From Diplonema papillatum (lineage: Eukaryota > Euglenozoa > Diplonemea > Diplonemida > Diplonemidae): a stretch of DNA of 64,000 nucleotides. Under the pieces are notes generated by a model, which was not told where the DNA came from, did not search any database, and saw nothing but the letters and a program-made list of their open reading frames with translations. The position numbers and the translations under genes were made by a program. The DNA lies in NCBI GenBank assembly GCA_030068145.1, contig JAPJBO010000827.1:1-64000 (forward strand). Reading direction: 5' to 3'. Positions within the stretch are counted from its first letter, which is position 1. Every line of letters starts with the position of its first letter. Positions 48,955-59,881 of the stretch are shown piece by piece.

Positions 48955-50068
48955 AGGGTGCTCTGACTTTTTTTTTTTGTTTCTGGTCCCCGGCCCCCCA
49001 AAAAATCTGTACGCACGCACGCAAAAAAAAAAAAAAAATAGCCCAAAAAAACTAGGGCATATAAAGGCGTTTTTCTCTGAGCCTCTGCTTCATTAAGGCG
49101 TCACATCTGTCGTGGCTGACTCTGAGACTGCGATGTGGCGGGCACAGACTCGTTGATCAACATTTTCGCAGGGTGCAGTTCACGTTGTCGACACAGATCA
49201 CAGATCTTTGAATTCCGTTGTAGAATATCATCAGGTTCAAGGTCCACTCGACATGGGCAGTACAGGACATCCCTCCCTTGGTGGCAAACACGGATGACAG
49301 CTTGATCTCACTAGCATTGTCTCCCTCGCCCACTGTACTCGTAGCAGCCTCCTCAGGAAATGTCAATGTGCAATGTGTTTCCTCGATGAGTTGAGACAAG
49401 GCACCCTGGTGAAGCTTGGCTTGGGATACACTTGCCCGGAAGATTCCGTGAATAGGTTGGTGCAGATTCTGTATCTTGATGAGGCCGATTGGTGCGCCTC
49501 GGGGCAGCGGGCGACGGTCTGAAGGTGTCCTCGTGACGGATGTCAGCTTACATACTTAAACACCCCCTCAAATCTTCCTCAGCAATTCTCTCCTATTTGG
49601 GCTACAAGTGTTGGGCACTCGAGGAGGTCGGTTTTGTCGACAATGAGAGGACATCTTGTTGTTGTGCATCCTCGCAGCTCCGCAGCTTGACAAGGTGCAG
49701 TTCCATACTTCTCCCGGACGTACACAAGAAGAGATGCCTGCTCGGCTGCGGTATCCTCATTTAATACAACCACGGGTTGTCTGCTGTATTGAGCGGTCCC
49801 AAGACGGGCTTTGATAGCCTCCAGAGCGTTCATACAGCGTTCACAGCGTTCTCTGTAGCTGTGGCCTGTTGCTGTTCTGGACACACTGAAAGCGCGTGCT
49901 TTAGAACCCTTCCACAGCACGACGAGACACAGGCGAACCGACCAGTTTGGAACGTAGTGGTCACTTCTTGTGCAAATTATCTTTTTCTTGGATTATCTTT
50001 TTTTCCGACGGTTCTCAGAAATCTGTACGCACGCGGGACCAGAAACAAAAAAAAAAGTCAGAGCACCC
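48955..50068 (-). mobile_element. 1.1-kb TIR element with TA duplication
   Basis: The left end (A)GGGTGCTCTGACTTTTTT continuing to TTTGTTTCTGGTCCC is matched in reverse complement at the right end (about 36 bp). TA stands outside both ends (48953-48954, 50069-50070). A second word, ATCTGTACGCACGC, occurs near both ends in direct orientation. Coding remnants inside run on the minus strand. Confidence 0.7.
49157..49990 (-). pseudogene. Coding remnant inside the 48955-50068 element
   Basis: Minus strand: a frame from about 49987 to 49579 reads RCMNALEAIKARLG, QPVVVLNEDTAAEQASLL and CPLIVDKTDLLECPTL. A second frame, from about 49546, reads LTSVTRTPSDRRPLPRGAPI, FPEEAATSTVGEGDN and ICVDNVNCTLRKC to a stop at 49157. 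A short intron (GTAGCC...GTAAG, about 50 bp, phase 0) or a frameshift would join them into about 240 residues. No ATG starts the first frame. The family is not recognised. Confidence 0.4.
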
Positions 50069-50480
50069 TAACAAAGCATTGTTGGTACTAAAAATTAGTA
50101 GTTCGCAGCGTACTACATGAACTTGCCAAAGCAGGTGAGTTCCGCTAGTGCGCACAAACAAAAGAAAGCGTCATACCAATTTTTTGGGACACCAACAAGC
50201 TAACTTTTCCGGCGCGCACAAACAATCGCGCCTGTTCCTTTTTTACGAAACATGAATGTTGGCGGAAATGAGAAGCTCGTCACCGCAAACCGTGCACGAA
50301 TGCAGCGAGCACACAAGGTTCTCGCACCTACTCTCCGATGCCAAGTTTAACTCTCTGCCTCTCTGTTCTTCATGTTTCTTACGCAATGAGTGAGGAAACT
50401 GAACTGTACGAATTCAAGTGGTCGACCGCTTCCGGGGTCTGAAACTACAAAACATCGAACACTTGACCAACACTGACCAG

Positions 50481-50741
50481 GTTTGTCGGAAGTCTTCGTC
50501 ATCGAGTGGGCACCGCACATCGAACCTCAAATCATTGAAGTCACCCGAGGAGGAGGTGGCGTCCAGGCCTGCGCGATCCTGCACCTCTCCGGCGTGCGGC
50601 ACACCATCATCCCGGCAGAGGCCCTGCTGGACGTCACTGTCGGCGGGTCCATGTGGATGTCCCTGAAGTGCAAAAACGGGGTCTCGTTCAAAATCCGCCC
50701 CAGGTCTGCCGCCGACTTCGGGCCGCTTGCAGAGAGCCTCG
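50481..50741 (+). CDS. Internal exon, unrecognised beta-rich domain
   Basis: Acceptor ACACTGACCAG, donor CTCG-GTATGT, phase 1 at both ends, 86 residues: LSEVFVIEWAPHIEPQIIEV, GVRHTIIPAEALLDVTVGG, KCKNGVSFKIRPRSAADFGP. Short alternating hydrophobic strands suggest a PH-like or similar barrel. It matches the exit phase of the 43615-44052 exon, so it may belong to that gene with the 45-50 kb transposons lying in the intron. The intron after it contains the 25-bp satellite. Confidence 0.5.
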
Positions 50742-50771
50742 GTATGTTTCGTCGCATGACCCCTTACTTGT

Positions 50772-51400
50772 AGGTGTACTCATCCCCGTGTGCTCATCCC
50801 CCTTACTTGTTAGGTGTACTCATCCCCTTTAGTACTCATCCCCCTTACTGGTAGGTGTACTCATCCCCCTTACTTGTAGGTGTACTCATCCCCCTTACTT
50901 GTAGGTGTACTCATCCCCCTTACTTGTAGGTGTACTCATCCCCCTTACTTGTAGGTGTACTCATCCCCCTTACTTGTAGGTGTACTCATCCCCCTTACTT
51001 GGTAGGTGTACTCATCCCCCTTACTTGTAGGTGTACTCATCCCCCTTACTTGTAGGTGTACTCATCCCCCTTACTTGTAGGTGTACTCATCCCCCTTACT
51101 GGTAGGTGTACTCATCCCCCTTACTTGTAGGTGTACTCATCCCCCTTACTGGTAGGTGTACTCATCCCCCTTACTTGTAGGTGTACTCATCCCCCTTACT
51201 TGTAGGTGTACTCATCCCCCTTACTTGTAGGTGTACTCATCCCCCTTACTGGTAGGTGTACTCATCCCCCTTACTTGTAGGTGTACTCATCCCCCTTACT
51301 GGTAGGTGTACTCATCCCCCTTACTTGTAGGTGTACTCATCCCCCTTACTTGTAGGTGTACTCATCCCCCTTACTTGTAGGTGTACTCATCCCCCTTACC
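50772..51400 (+). repeat. Satellite: about 25 copies of a 25-bp unit
   Basis: TAGGTGTACTCATCCCCCTT plus ACTTG (or ACTGG), with small variants, over about 630 bp. Its start is fused to the intron side of the 50741 donor, with TGTAGGTGTACTC beginning 30 bp downstream. Confidence 0.95.
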
Positions 51401-52261
51401 GACCCGTGTATGGCTCAACAATGAGTCCAACTGTAGAACTCGTGGGTATCAGGAATGTAGACGAACGGGGGTTGTATTGCCTCGTGCTTCACCAGCTTGC
51501 ACGGACTACCTGTCATTATGCACACGCCGCACGTCGTCGCTATCTGTGGTGAAGCTAGAGAGGGAAGCTTGACAACAAGGTCTGCTTCAGGAAGCAAAAG
51601 TCGCAACAAACAAGGTTGCTGCGTGGCGAACCCTGCACCAGGACTGAGCCGGTCCATCCCCTCGTGATAGACCGAAGAATACGGCACCGGGCAATTCGAT
51701 GCAGCTCTAGGGACTAAAGATGGACCTGATAGACCGTGGTGGACCGTGATTCACTGTGATAAACAGCGGCAGGCACTTCGATGCAGTTTCAAGAGATAGG
51801 GACGGACCGGCTCAAGGACACTACTAAGGCATGCCACTCTGGAAAGTACCCTCACCCTTGACAGCAGTATACCACTGTAACCAGAAAGTGACCCCGAAGA
51901 TTCAAAGTTACTTGCAGAACGGCCCCGGAGTGGGTTGTCGGGTGACACAGTCGGGTGCATGGCTCCCAAGGTGAGTAGGGGGAGTTTTTGAAGTGGGTTC
52001 TGAATCTTCGGTGGGTGTCCACAGATGCGCGGAACGCGGGCACGCCCACGGTAATCTGTTTCGGTTGAGAGTGTGACAGCGCAAATATATCTTGCGTGAT
52101 TGGTGCTCGCTATTTGTAATCGCGGGCCCGAGAACGAGCTTCGCAAAAAAGACCGGATCGAAGCCACAAGCTTCGCAAATAGGATCTGGTGTACCGACCG
52201 GCGGATCTCAAACTCGCACACCAAACTAACATGCCTTGCTAGTAGAACGGCCGGAAATTAC
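51401..52261. other. Intron/intergenic, no gene seen
   Basis: Scattered GATAGACCG/GGACCG words at 51665-51760; no supported ORF. Confidence 0.3.
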
Positions 52262-52345
52262 GCACCGCGAAAGCGAGCGGGAACAACACCTGACCTGGAA
52301 ATGACCAGTTTGACCTCATCCTCATCATCGTTGGCTCTCCCAACA
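52262..52345 (+). pseudogene. Short LINE-tail-like fragment
   Basis: PRKRAGTTPDLEMTSLTSSS resembles the RKRN-x4-MEL-ITS-x-SSS tail units of the 28-30 kb LINE, at both protein and DNA level (TGACCTCATCCTCATCATC). The 144 bp that follow (52347-52490) are open and flanked by good acceptor (CTCTCCCAACAG) and donor (CTG-GTGAGT) sites, so an exon here is possible but unproven. Confidence 0.3.
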
Positions 52346-52689
52346 GACGAAGTCACATTTCTCGGGAGCGGTGCTGCTTGGTTCCCCAAACCATGTTGGA
52401 GAATGACCACCAGCTTTTCATCACACCCAAGATGGGAAGATCCTAGACCGAAGCGAGCAGTTCTGTCCTTGGAACAGCACAAAATAGCTGGTGAGTGCTC
52501 GCTTGCCCTCATGGCACTTGCAGTTTACAGAACTCAATACTTCGCTAGCTTAGAGTGGGGAACTAGACTTCGCTTCTTACTCCGGCAATAACCGTCGAAT
52601 ACAGGCACCCTGCAAAGCGTTGGCGACCTAACGAACGCATCTCCCCTGCGTGCATTGAGGCATGCTACCTCCCCGTCTCCCGATCGCAG

Positions 52690-53050
52690 TGTTCTATCTG
52701 GGAGCCCTGTGTACCACAGGGGCCAGCAAAGCTTGCTGCAGACGCTGTGGTACGCCGTCAAGCTGATAATGCTCACCATTTTGTTCGCAGTCGGCTTCTT
52801 CCAAGTGTCGCAAGAGGCCTACTCCTGGCTCACTTCGCCAGTTGTGCACGTTGTGCCCTTGGGGGATGGAGATGTGATGACAGTGGCCGAAGCGTTGTTC
52901 AACACGTCCCAGCTGTCCTCGTGCCGGTTGCGGCACGATTACGGGGACTGCACGCTGCTCCTTTTGGATTGCGGAAACGGGTATTCCTGCAACTACGACA
53001 AGCAACTCATCAACCAGTACGCCATCCTGAGCAACGCGTCGGGCCCAGCA
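52690..53050 (+). CDS. Exon of a membrane-anchored or secreted protein
   Basis: A strong pyrimidine-rich acceptor (CTCCCGATCGCAG) precedes the frame, and a GCA-GTATGC donor ends it in phase 0. It encodes a hydrophobic segment (YAVKLIMLTILFAVGFFQV) followed by an extracellular-like region with Cys and N-glycosylation sites: NTSQLSSCRLRHDYGDC, LLLLDCGNGYSCNYDK, LSNASGPA. If translation began at ATG 52769 the segment would serve as a signal peptide; otherwise it is a signal anchor. The open frame beyond 53050 runs into a repeat also seen at 50266, so I end the exon there. Later exons may be those at 61297-62724. Confidence 0.5.
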
Positions 53051-53767
53051 GTATGCTTTTTGACACAACAAGGAACTGTTGAAGGAGATGCGAAGCTCGT
53101 CGCCACGAACCGTGGCACTTTCACTTGCATCCTGGTGCCCAGTTTTACAAAAGCCGATCACGCACTGATCAGCCTTCCAAGCATCATCGTCACTAGATTT
53201 GTACCAGCCGCGAATGTGTGAAGAAACTGAACCGCCCGATTACCCTGAACATGTTCGATTGCCTGAATTCACGTCCAGGAGTTGAGCTCAGGCGGCCTGG
53301 GAAAGGGAAAGAGTAAAACAAAACCGCACATTCCTTTATTTATCCTACGCTGGGAGTATATCTTCGTGGTCCTAAAATTGGTTCTCGAATGATCTATTGG
53401 ATGGCATATGCTTCGACCAACCACGCTGCCCTCGTTTCTCGATGATACATCAACTATGCTCCCCTACATATCAGCATTCCCGAGTTCTAGCCACGGTTCC
53501 CGACTGATACCTCAGCTCCTCATTCTCATTTCCCGAACATGTCCCTCGTGTTACCGGCCGTGCTTCGTTCATGATACTAATGGCTATGTCACTTCAACAA
53601 GAACCAAAGGACTTCGAGTTCGCACGTACAGGAATTTATCTATGCTATCTATGATCATGATCCCACAGGTCGTCGGGCTACTAGGTCCTGCAGCTGCCGC
53701 GTCGCTTCGTGACCCTTTTCTGACGAATCTGGGCTCCTTGGCAACTCTCAGCGCCGATGCTGATGGG
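53051..53767. other. Probable intron, no gene seen
   Basis: 53090-53125 repeats a phrase from 50268-50300 (GAAGCTCGTC...CGAACCGTG). ORFs up to 143 codons without features. Confidence 0.3.
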
Positions 53768-53990
53768 GTGTGCACCTTTTTTACATATGCGCTGGCTTGG
53801 AGGGAAAATGCTCGAAACTGCCGATCCCAAGTGCTGTAACCACAGAACACGTGTTGAACGGACGTGAGGTCATGCGGGTCTACCCCCCATACGACAAGAC
53901 ACACAAACACAACAGGCACAAGGTCCTGAGTGAAAAAAAAACGGTGGTATAAGCGAAGAACAAGTCAGATTCTCTGTGTACTCTACCCCT
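53768..53990 (+). repeat. Dispersed repeat family C, copy 3
   Basis: Same orientation as 13340-13640, ending about 30 bp before the 3' end of the large LINE. Confidence 0.7.
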
Positions 53991-54083
53991 ACATAGTTGA
54001 CTAGACCTCTTGAGTTTGTGTGTTACGGACCCGTTTTAACGTGGTGCCTCCCTTCACGAAAGTACGACCACGCTCAGATTAAG

Positions 54084-56800
54084 CTAGGTGACGGCCGATG
54101 CACCCCCGGGCTGGGAGTGGGGGCCTCCATTCGCTCTCCTGTTTGCGTGATGCTTTGTGCAGCAGCTGGCTAATGCTTCGTTTTCAGCCACACAATCGCC
54201 GCAACGTCCTAGTCTGTGAGCTGTGCAGAAGTGCATCCGGGGCCTTAGACCATCCGATCCGTGATGATGCTGCTTGAGGCGACAGCAGGTCTCCGCCGGT
54301 AGACGCTTTTTTACGCACTCACTGCATCGCGGCTTTTTGTGGAGCGAGCAAACCACTCCAGGGCGGGAAGTGTTAGCAGCGCCTTCTGGGGCCTCGCACG
54401 GGGGGGCACCTTTGCGCGGGTCAGTGCTTGAACCCCTTTCGGCCTCTTCCGTTCTGCCTTTCCAGTCGGGTTTTCCCTGTGTCCATCCTGCCGGGTAAGC
54501 CTCCTCTGGCAAGAAGGTTGCGGCCCAATTCAGGTGTGGCGGGTAAGGGCTGCTCTCATGTTCGTCCGCGATTCCCGCCTGCGCGTGTTCGCGTATCCTC
54601 ACGATGATGCCTTCTGTCGCCTCTGACAGCTGCGCTCGTCGGGAGACGCCCCGTACAACCGTCCCTCCCAGGGATGTCAGCACGGTGGAGGAGTACTCAT
54701 GGCCATAGAACCACGGCTGCCCCGTCACCTTCTTGTACGCCTTCCCCATCTCAACGAGGCTAAGCGCTTTGCCCAAGGCGGACCGGCGAAAGTCGGTTAG
54801 CATCTTCTCTTGCCTTCGAGGAGTCGGCCGCTGGCGCTGCACCAAGTCCATGGCGGCGTTACTCAGGGCATCAGCGTCCGTGTTCCTCTCGCGCTTGACG
54901 TGCTCGATGCGCACTGTCATCCGTCGCTGCAGGGAAGAAACCATTCTGGCAGCGCGTGTCTGGTATGGCTTGAGCTCCTCGGAACATGCCAGGCGTCGCA
55001 AAAGCTGCCCCACTACCAGTGCCGAGTCCCCCCGCACCGTACACTGCGTGCCGTCCGCATCGTTCGCTTCGTTCAGCAGATGCAGGCCCGCTAGCACCGC
55101 TTCATACTCTGCCACGTTATTGCTGCGCACGGTGGGCAGCGGCAGGATTACTTCCGACACCTTGACGCCGTCTCGGTACATTACCGCCCCTGCGCCAGCA
55201 ACGGCGAAGGCGGTTCCGTTCGCTCTCGCCCCACCATCGAAGCACACAAGCAACCTGCTGTCGCCCATTTCCCCATCCGCTAGCGTTGTGCGAGCTGCTG
55301 TCACCTTGCCTGTCTGTGCTTGAGGTACTGCTGTATAGTACCTGCTTTTGAGGTCAGGGAGCCGCTGTCCGGTGTGCATTTCGAACTCTACAGCTAACTC
55401 GATGAAGCTGATGCCCAGCTCGTCGTGTCCCGGGGGTGCCCATTTCACCTGCCGCAGCCAGTCGGTGAACGCCATCCACATTTCCCGTCCGTATTTCCAT
55501 TTCGTTGTCACGGCGGATGGCGCAATGAAAGGGACTGCGAGTCGGCAGGGTTCAGTTGGTCTCCAGCCTCGCGGGTAGCTCTCTGTCCTGTGATGCCGGG
55601 CTGACCTGTCGAGCAGGCCGTCGGCACCCTGGCGTTCCCTCAGCACTTCGACAAAGAACAGTTGCAGTCGCTTCACTACATGCCGCCTTTTCTCCTTTTC
55701 TGCCGGCAGCACGGAGGTGCTTTCGTCTACCTGAGGGGCTGGGGCTATCCCGCACAAGCGCAGACACGGGGGCCAGTTTACCTGCATGGTCCTTATGTCT
55801 TCGTACTTCGCGCGCAAGTGCTCCCAAGCGGGGCAGCTCCAGAAAAGGTGATCCACCGTTTCTCGTTCCTCCGTATTGCAGTATAGACAGCTTTCTTCAC
55901 CGGCCCCTGTTCGTCCAGCCGCCGGCGTGGCTCCCACAATCACTGATTTCAGCATGCCGGCTTGATACGCGGTGAGTGGGGAATCGTGCATCTCCAGCAG
56001 GTGCCGGGTTGTCTGGTAATCCACCCCGTCCCGCACTCCCCCGAAGTCTCCTCCCCGCCTTGCCGCGAGCTGAGCCATTTCGCGTAGTCTCAAAGCGTAT
56101 CGCAGGTCGTGCTGTAGAAGCTTCGTGTTGTCCTGTGCCGCTGCATCATGCACTACCTCGTCTCCGGCTTCGTTCGTGTAGGCGATGCTGGTTGGTGCCA
56201 CCCATCGCCACCCGAGTCCGTCTAGCGCTTCTTTGAAGAAGGCGAAAGGTCCATGCAATGTCGCAAGCGAGTCGCTGTGCTCCCACGCTGTCTGTGACAG
56301 AGATCTCGCGGACTCCCACTTCTTGAGTTGCACTGCCCAGGTGGTGATTCTTCTGTATGCCGGCACAACTACCGGGTCGAGTCGGTGCCCATGATGTAGG
56401 ATATGTAGGACCGCCTCTTGAGCTCGGCGCGGCGGCCCAGTCCACATCGCCTCCGTGAACAATCTTCTCAGGCGCACGCTGTCCCGCTTCGTCATTCCCG
56501 ATACTGCTGCACCGTAGTACCGTTTAGCTCCCGCTGACATGCTGACCACGAGGTCCTTCGCTTCGCCTGGCAGCGGGAGGCAAGCTGCCCTTTTCAGCAC
56601 CCGCTCAGCTTCGGAATTCCTCTCCACAATCCGTTTCGACGGCCGAATTACCTCCCCCGGTGGCACCTTCTCTGTGGTTAGCATCACGCCGAGAACGTCG
56701 AATGTCACCCGCCTTTGTATACCTTCTTGTCGCCCGTTGTTCACTGCTGTGCCCGTCGTGAAAAAATGCGACTTTTTCTGCGTGCAGACTTTCTCATCCC
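54084..56800 (-). CDS. LINE pol, 3' part: end of RT, zinc knuckle, RNase H, Cys/His-rich tail
   Basis: About 890 residues continuing pol after a one-base shift. The first residues, just upstream of a GTG often taken as start, read DEKVCTQKKSHFFTTG, the expected continuation of RT after the catalytic loop. Then comes a zf-RVT knuckle CLYCNTEERETVDHLFWSC (about 286-304), RNase H from about 500 (LLVCFDGGARANGT, NNVAEYEAVLAGL, RGDSALVVGQLL, RERNTDADALSN), and at the end two Cys/His modules (CSLHKKPRC-x2-C...CCRLKQHHH; CTAHRLGRC-x2-C...CCTKHH). The tail may bind nucleic acid or protein; I know of no described function. Confidence 0.75.
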
Positions 56801-59800
56801 GGTCAGCCCGGCGAACATTCCTGACCGCCTGGCTGCCTCCTTTAAATCGGCAAACGTCTTCAGCATTGCATACACGTCATCGACGTACGATAGCGGAATC
56901 GCTGCTTCGATGTCCGCTACGTGTCGCATCCAGACACTGATGATGACGTTAATGAGAATGACACTCAGCGGGCATCCCTGCATTATCCCGTTCGTAGGCA
57001 CGAAGCCTTCTCCAACCGTTGCTCCCACCCGGAAGTGACGCCGCATGTTGGTGTAGGCTGCCCTCAGAGTCCGCAGTACAACCTCGTTAAACCCCAGCTC
57101 CTCGGCCAGCTTAAAGGCTACTTCGATCGGTACCGAGTCAAAGCACTTTTGGAAGTCCAGCGCTAGGCCAAAGAGTGGCTCTCCCGTTAGGTGCGCCTCT
57201 TCGATAAGCGCTGCCAAGTGCCATACCAGGTCGTCTGTTCCATGTTCCTTCCGACATCCATGCAGGCCGCTCGGCGCAATCTCGTCCATCCACGCGAGTG
57301 CTGCCTTCGCCCTTACGGCTGCCCATATCCGGTACAGGACAGGCGTTATCGAAATCGGTCGTTGCGACAAGGGGTCCCCGTTGCTTTCGGGCTTCGGAAG
57401 CAGGTGAATGATCGCATGCATTAGCTGTTCCGGCCATCGTCCCTCGCTTTCCACTGCGTTCATGGCATCTGCCATGAGTTGTAGGATTTCCGAGGGGAGT
57501 TGTCGTAGCTCGTGCACGCGCCATCCATGTAGTCCGGGGGACGATGTCTTTTTCATCTTCTTGAGTGCCGCGTCCACATCAGCAGCACTGATGGGCTCGC
57601 ATTCCATCGCATGCGGCGCGGGTAGATACCGTGCGTACTGCGACTTGAATGCCTCCCACTCTGGCTCCGGTTGGTCCGCATACTTTTGAAATATACCTCC
57701 CCAGGCGCCGGGCCCTCTCAGCATCTCATCGATCTCCGTCGGGCACGCGGTTAAGGTGCCATCCTGTCGTCGCAGAAATGCCGTTGGGATCCCTTGCTGT
57801 CCAGCTAGAAACCGATATATATCGCCTTTTTCTGGGCCACTCCAAGCCTTCTGCATTCGATCCTTCCAGAGGCGTGAGCGCTGCGTCTTCAGCGCGGCAA
57901 TCGCTTCACGTTGGGATCCTTCCAGCCTCTCTACCGCCGCCACGAGTTCCTGCAACTCATCGCTGCTTCCGAAGTGCGTGAGCTGCGGTAAGAACTCTTC
58001 CACATTTCTTCTCCGCAACGCGTTTCGTGCGTTGCGTTCTGCTACCGTCATCGCACCCACTTGTCCGCTACCGAGCCTCTGCCTTGCCTCCGCGACCACT
58101 GAGCGTAGCATTCCAAGAACTCTATCGCGTTGCTTCGTGGACCAATTCATAGCTCCTCGCGTCGTGCATGCCTGCCTCGCAGATGCGTGCGCCTCCCGTG
58201 TGCGGTAGCCGCCGGCTCTACCCCGGTAAGCAGTCGACCCTGGTTCGAGGTTCTCTCGGTGCAAATCAATCAGGTACGCCTCCGCCACTTCAGACGCATT
58301 CCTCAACGCCCCGTCCGCCCCACTTTCCGTTCGCTTTCGACGCAAGGCCGACGCTAGCATGCTCTGCTTCTGCTCCTGCGTCTGCACTGGCACTCTCCTC
58401 GGGAAAGGGGCGGGTATCCGGTGGTTGCGTTTGGGCGGCGTGAAAGCCGGTATGTTGAGTGTGACAAAGATTGGGCAGTGGGTCGGTATGTCATACTCTC
58501 CCGCTTTCGCGGTTTGGACGGTCACCACGGTCTGTGCTGCTACTGCGTTCAGGAAGCACATGTCTATTCGGGAGCCCGCCGCCGCCGCCCAGCAGGTGGG
58601 CGGTGCGTCCTGTGACCCCGCTCGCGCAGCCGCTGACGCCGCATCGACCCATCCACTTTGGCAGGCTGTGGTCAGGGACATGCTTTCCTCTGCCGGCGTG
58701 TTGAAGTCACCCATGACAGCTATCGGTACCTGCCCGAGTCCTGCCGCCATTTCGAAAACATCTGCAATGAGCTTCTCCCGATCCCGTACCACCGCCGCCT
58801 CCCTGCCTACGGGCGCATACACCGATATCACGTGCAGCACCATACGCGCATTTCCCGTTGCCACCACCGCGTGCGCGACTCGTGTACTCCTCGCCAACTC
58901 TCTCTCCAACTCTGTTGTGGGCTGGGAGACACTAGCCACCATGCCGCGGGTGGCGACAGCTGCGCCTCCTGGCACCCGTTGTCCTATACCGTTCGCACCC
59001 ACAACAACAGGCACGTCTTCGCCCCAGTGACAGTCCCATCCGTATGCCGCAAGAAACAGCCCGCATGTCCTTTTTGTCTCTGGGCCCGCCCTGGTCTCTT
59101 GCAGAGCGACGATGTCCGCCGGGAGGGTCGCCACTGTCCGACTTCTCGCATTTATGGAACCCACGTTTGCCGTTGCTAGCACTATCGTGCGACCAGGGGG
59201 CGCTATCGTATTCCGGGCTGAGAGTCTGGGTTTACTGTCTGCTGCTATCTCACTCAGGGGAAGCTGTGACACCTCGGGGCCGAGGGTCGACAGCAGCTGC
59301 AGAGTTTCATGCGGTACGTGCAACGCGTCATAGTGCTGCGGCCGGTACGTCACGGTGATGATGCGTGACGAATTACCAGCTCTTCCTTCGCACCTGAGGT
59401 GCGCCAAATTCGTTGTTGATAGTACCCACACAGTTGCCTTCAGCACTTCTGCTGCGGCTTGCAACGTGAGGTGGTCACCGTAGTGTCCGTCCCGCGCTAC
59501 GGTGGAAAGATACTCAGATAGAGACGAATCAGTAGGGAGGAACGCCGAAGGCGGGTGGTGTCGCAGCTGCCAGGTTACCTTCTGCCTTAGGGAAGTAGCC
59601 GAAAGACTCAGCTTACTACTTCGCAGCAGCGCGGCAAATTGGCAGTTACCATCTTTCTCAACCGGTATCCGCTTCGCGCGCAAGATCGCAGCCGCCCTGT
59701 CGAGTTCCGTGTCGCCGCTTTCAGCTGGCGTCGGTTGATTCACGGCGGTTGACTGGTTCACACTCTTGACTTCCTCCCCTCGTCGGTTTCGCTTGCCAGT

Positions 59801-59881
59801 AGTAGGGTTGGCGCACCGGACAGCGCCAGTTGACACGTTTTCCTTGCTTGGTGTCAGTTCTTGTCCGGCACGCCCAGCCCC
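56741..59881 (-). CDS. LINE pol, 5' part: OTU-like protease, APE endonuclease, reverse transcriptase
   Basis: The frame begins directly after the ORF1 stop and has no Met codon until about residue 299, inside the endonuclease. OTU-like cysteine protease: DGNC (about 62-65) supplies Cys65 and QHYDAL (about 167-172) the His. APE-type endonuclease: ATANVGSINA, LQET, VMGDFN, SRIDMCFLN and PTHCPI (about 220-480), which nicks target DNA. RT: LLPKPES, DFQKCFDSVP, GIMQGCPLS and LSYVDD (about 740-1000), which primes on the nick. After YVDD the frame slips and ends RRAQQ. OTU domains are known in some non-LTR clades, but the clade here is not assigned. Confidence 0.8.
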   Translation of the reverse strand, partial: GAGRAGQELTPSKENVSTGAVRCANPTTGKRNRRGEEVKSVNQSTAVNQPTPAESGDTELDRAAAILRAKRIPVEKDGNCQFAALLRSSKLSLSATSLRQKVTWQLRHHPPSAFLPTDSSLSEYLSTVARDGHYGDHLTLQAAAEVLKATVWVLSTTNLAHLRCEGRAGNSSRIITVTYRPQHYDALHVPHETLQLLSTLGPEVSQLPLSEIAADSKPRLSARNTIAPPGRTIVLATANVGSINARSRTVATLPADIVALQETRAGPETKRTCGLFLAAYGWDCHWGEDVPVVVGANGIGQRVPGGAAVATRGMVASVSQPTTELERELARSTRVAHAVVATGNARMVLHVISVYAPVGREAAVVRDREKLIADVFEMAAGLGQVPIAVMGDFNTPAEESMSLTTACQSGWVDAASAAARAGSQDAPPTCWAAAAGSRIDMCFLNAVAAQTVVTVQTAKAGEYDIPTHCPIFVTLNIPAFTPPKRNHRIPAPFPRRVPVQTQEQKQSMLASALRRKRTESGADGALRNASEVAEAYLIDLHRENLEPGSTAYRGRAGGYRTREAHASARQACTTRGAMNWSTKQRDRVLGMLRSVVAEARQRLGSGQVGAMTVAERNARNALRRRNVEEFLPQLTHFGSSDELQELVAAVERLEGSQREAIAALKTQRSRLWKDRMQKAWSGPEKGDIYRFLAGQQGIPTAFLRRQDGTLTACPTEIDEMLRGPGAWGGIFQKYADQPEPEWEAFKSQYARYLPAPHAMECEPISAADVDAALKKMKKTSSPGLHGWRVHELRQLPSEILQLMADAMNAVESEGRWPEQLMHAIIHLLPKPESNGDPLSQRPISITPVLYRIWAAVRAKAALAWMDEIAPSGLHGCRKEHGTDDLVWHLAALIEEAHLTGEPLFGLALDFQKCFDSVPIEVAFKLAEELGFNEVVLRTLRAAYTNMRRHFRVGATVGEGFVPTNGIMQGCPLSVILINVIISVWMRHVADIEAAIPLSYVDDVYAMLKTFADLKEAARRSGMFAGLTGMRKSARRKSRIFSRRAQQ

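Noticed and set aside
50772-51400. CRISPR array
   Set aside because: Direct tandem 25-mers without spacers.
52347-52490. Exon joining the 50481 and 52690 exons
   Set aside because: Splice sites look good and entry phase fits, but exit phase does not match the 52690 exon and the left edge overlaps LINE-tail-like sequence.
56741-56744. Stop-start overlap (GTGA) as a reinitiation site between LINE ORFs
   Set aside because: The codons just before the GTG already read as the expected RT continuation (QKKSHFFTTG), so a one-base frameshift near 56800 explains the break better.
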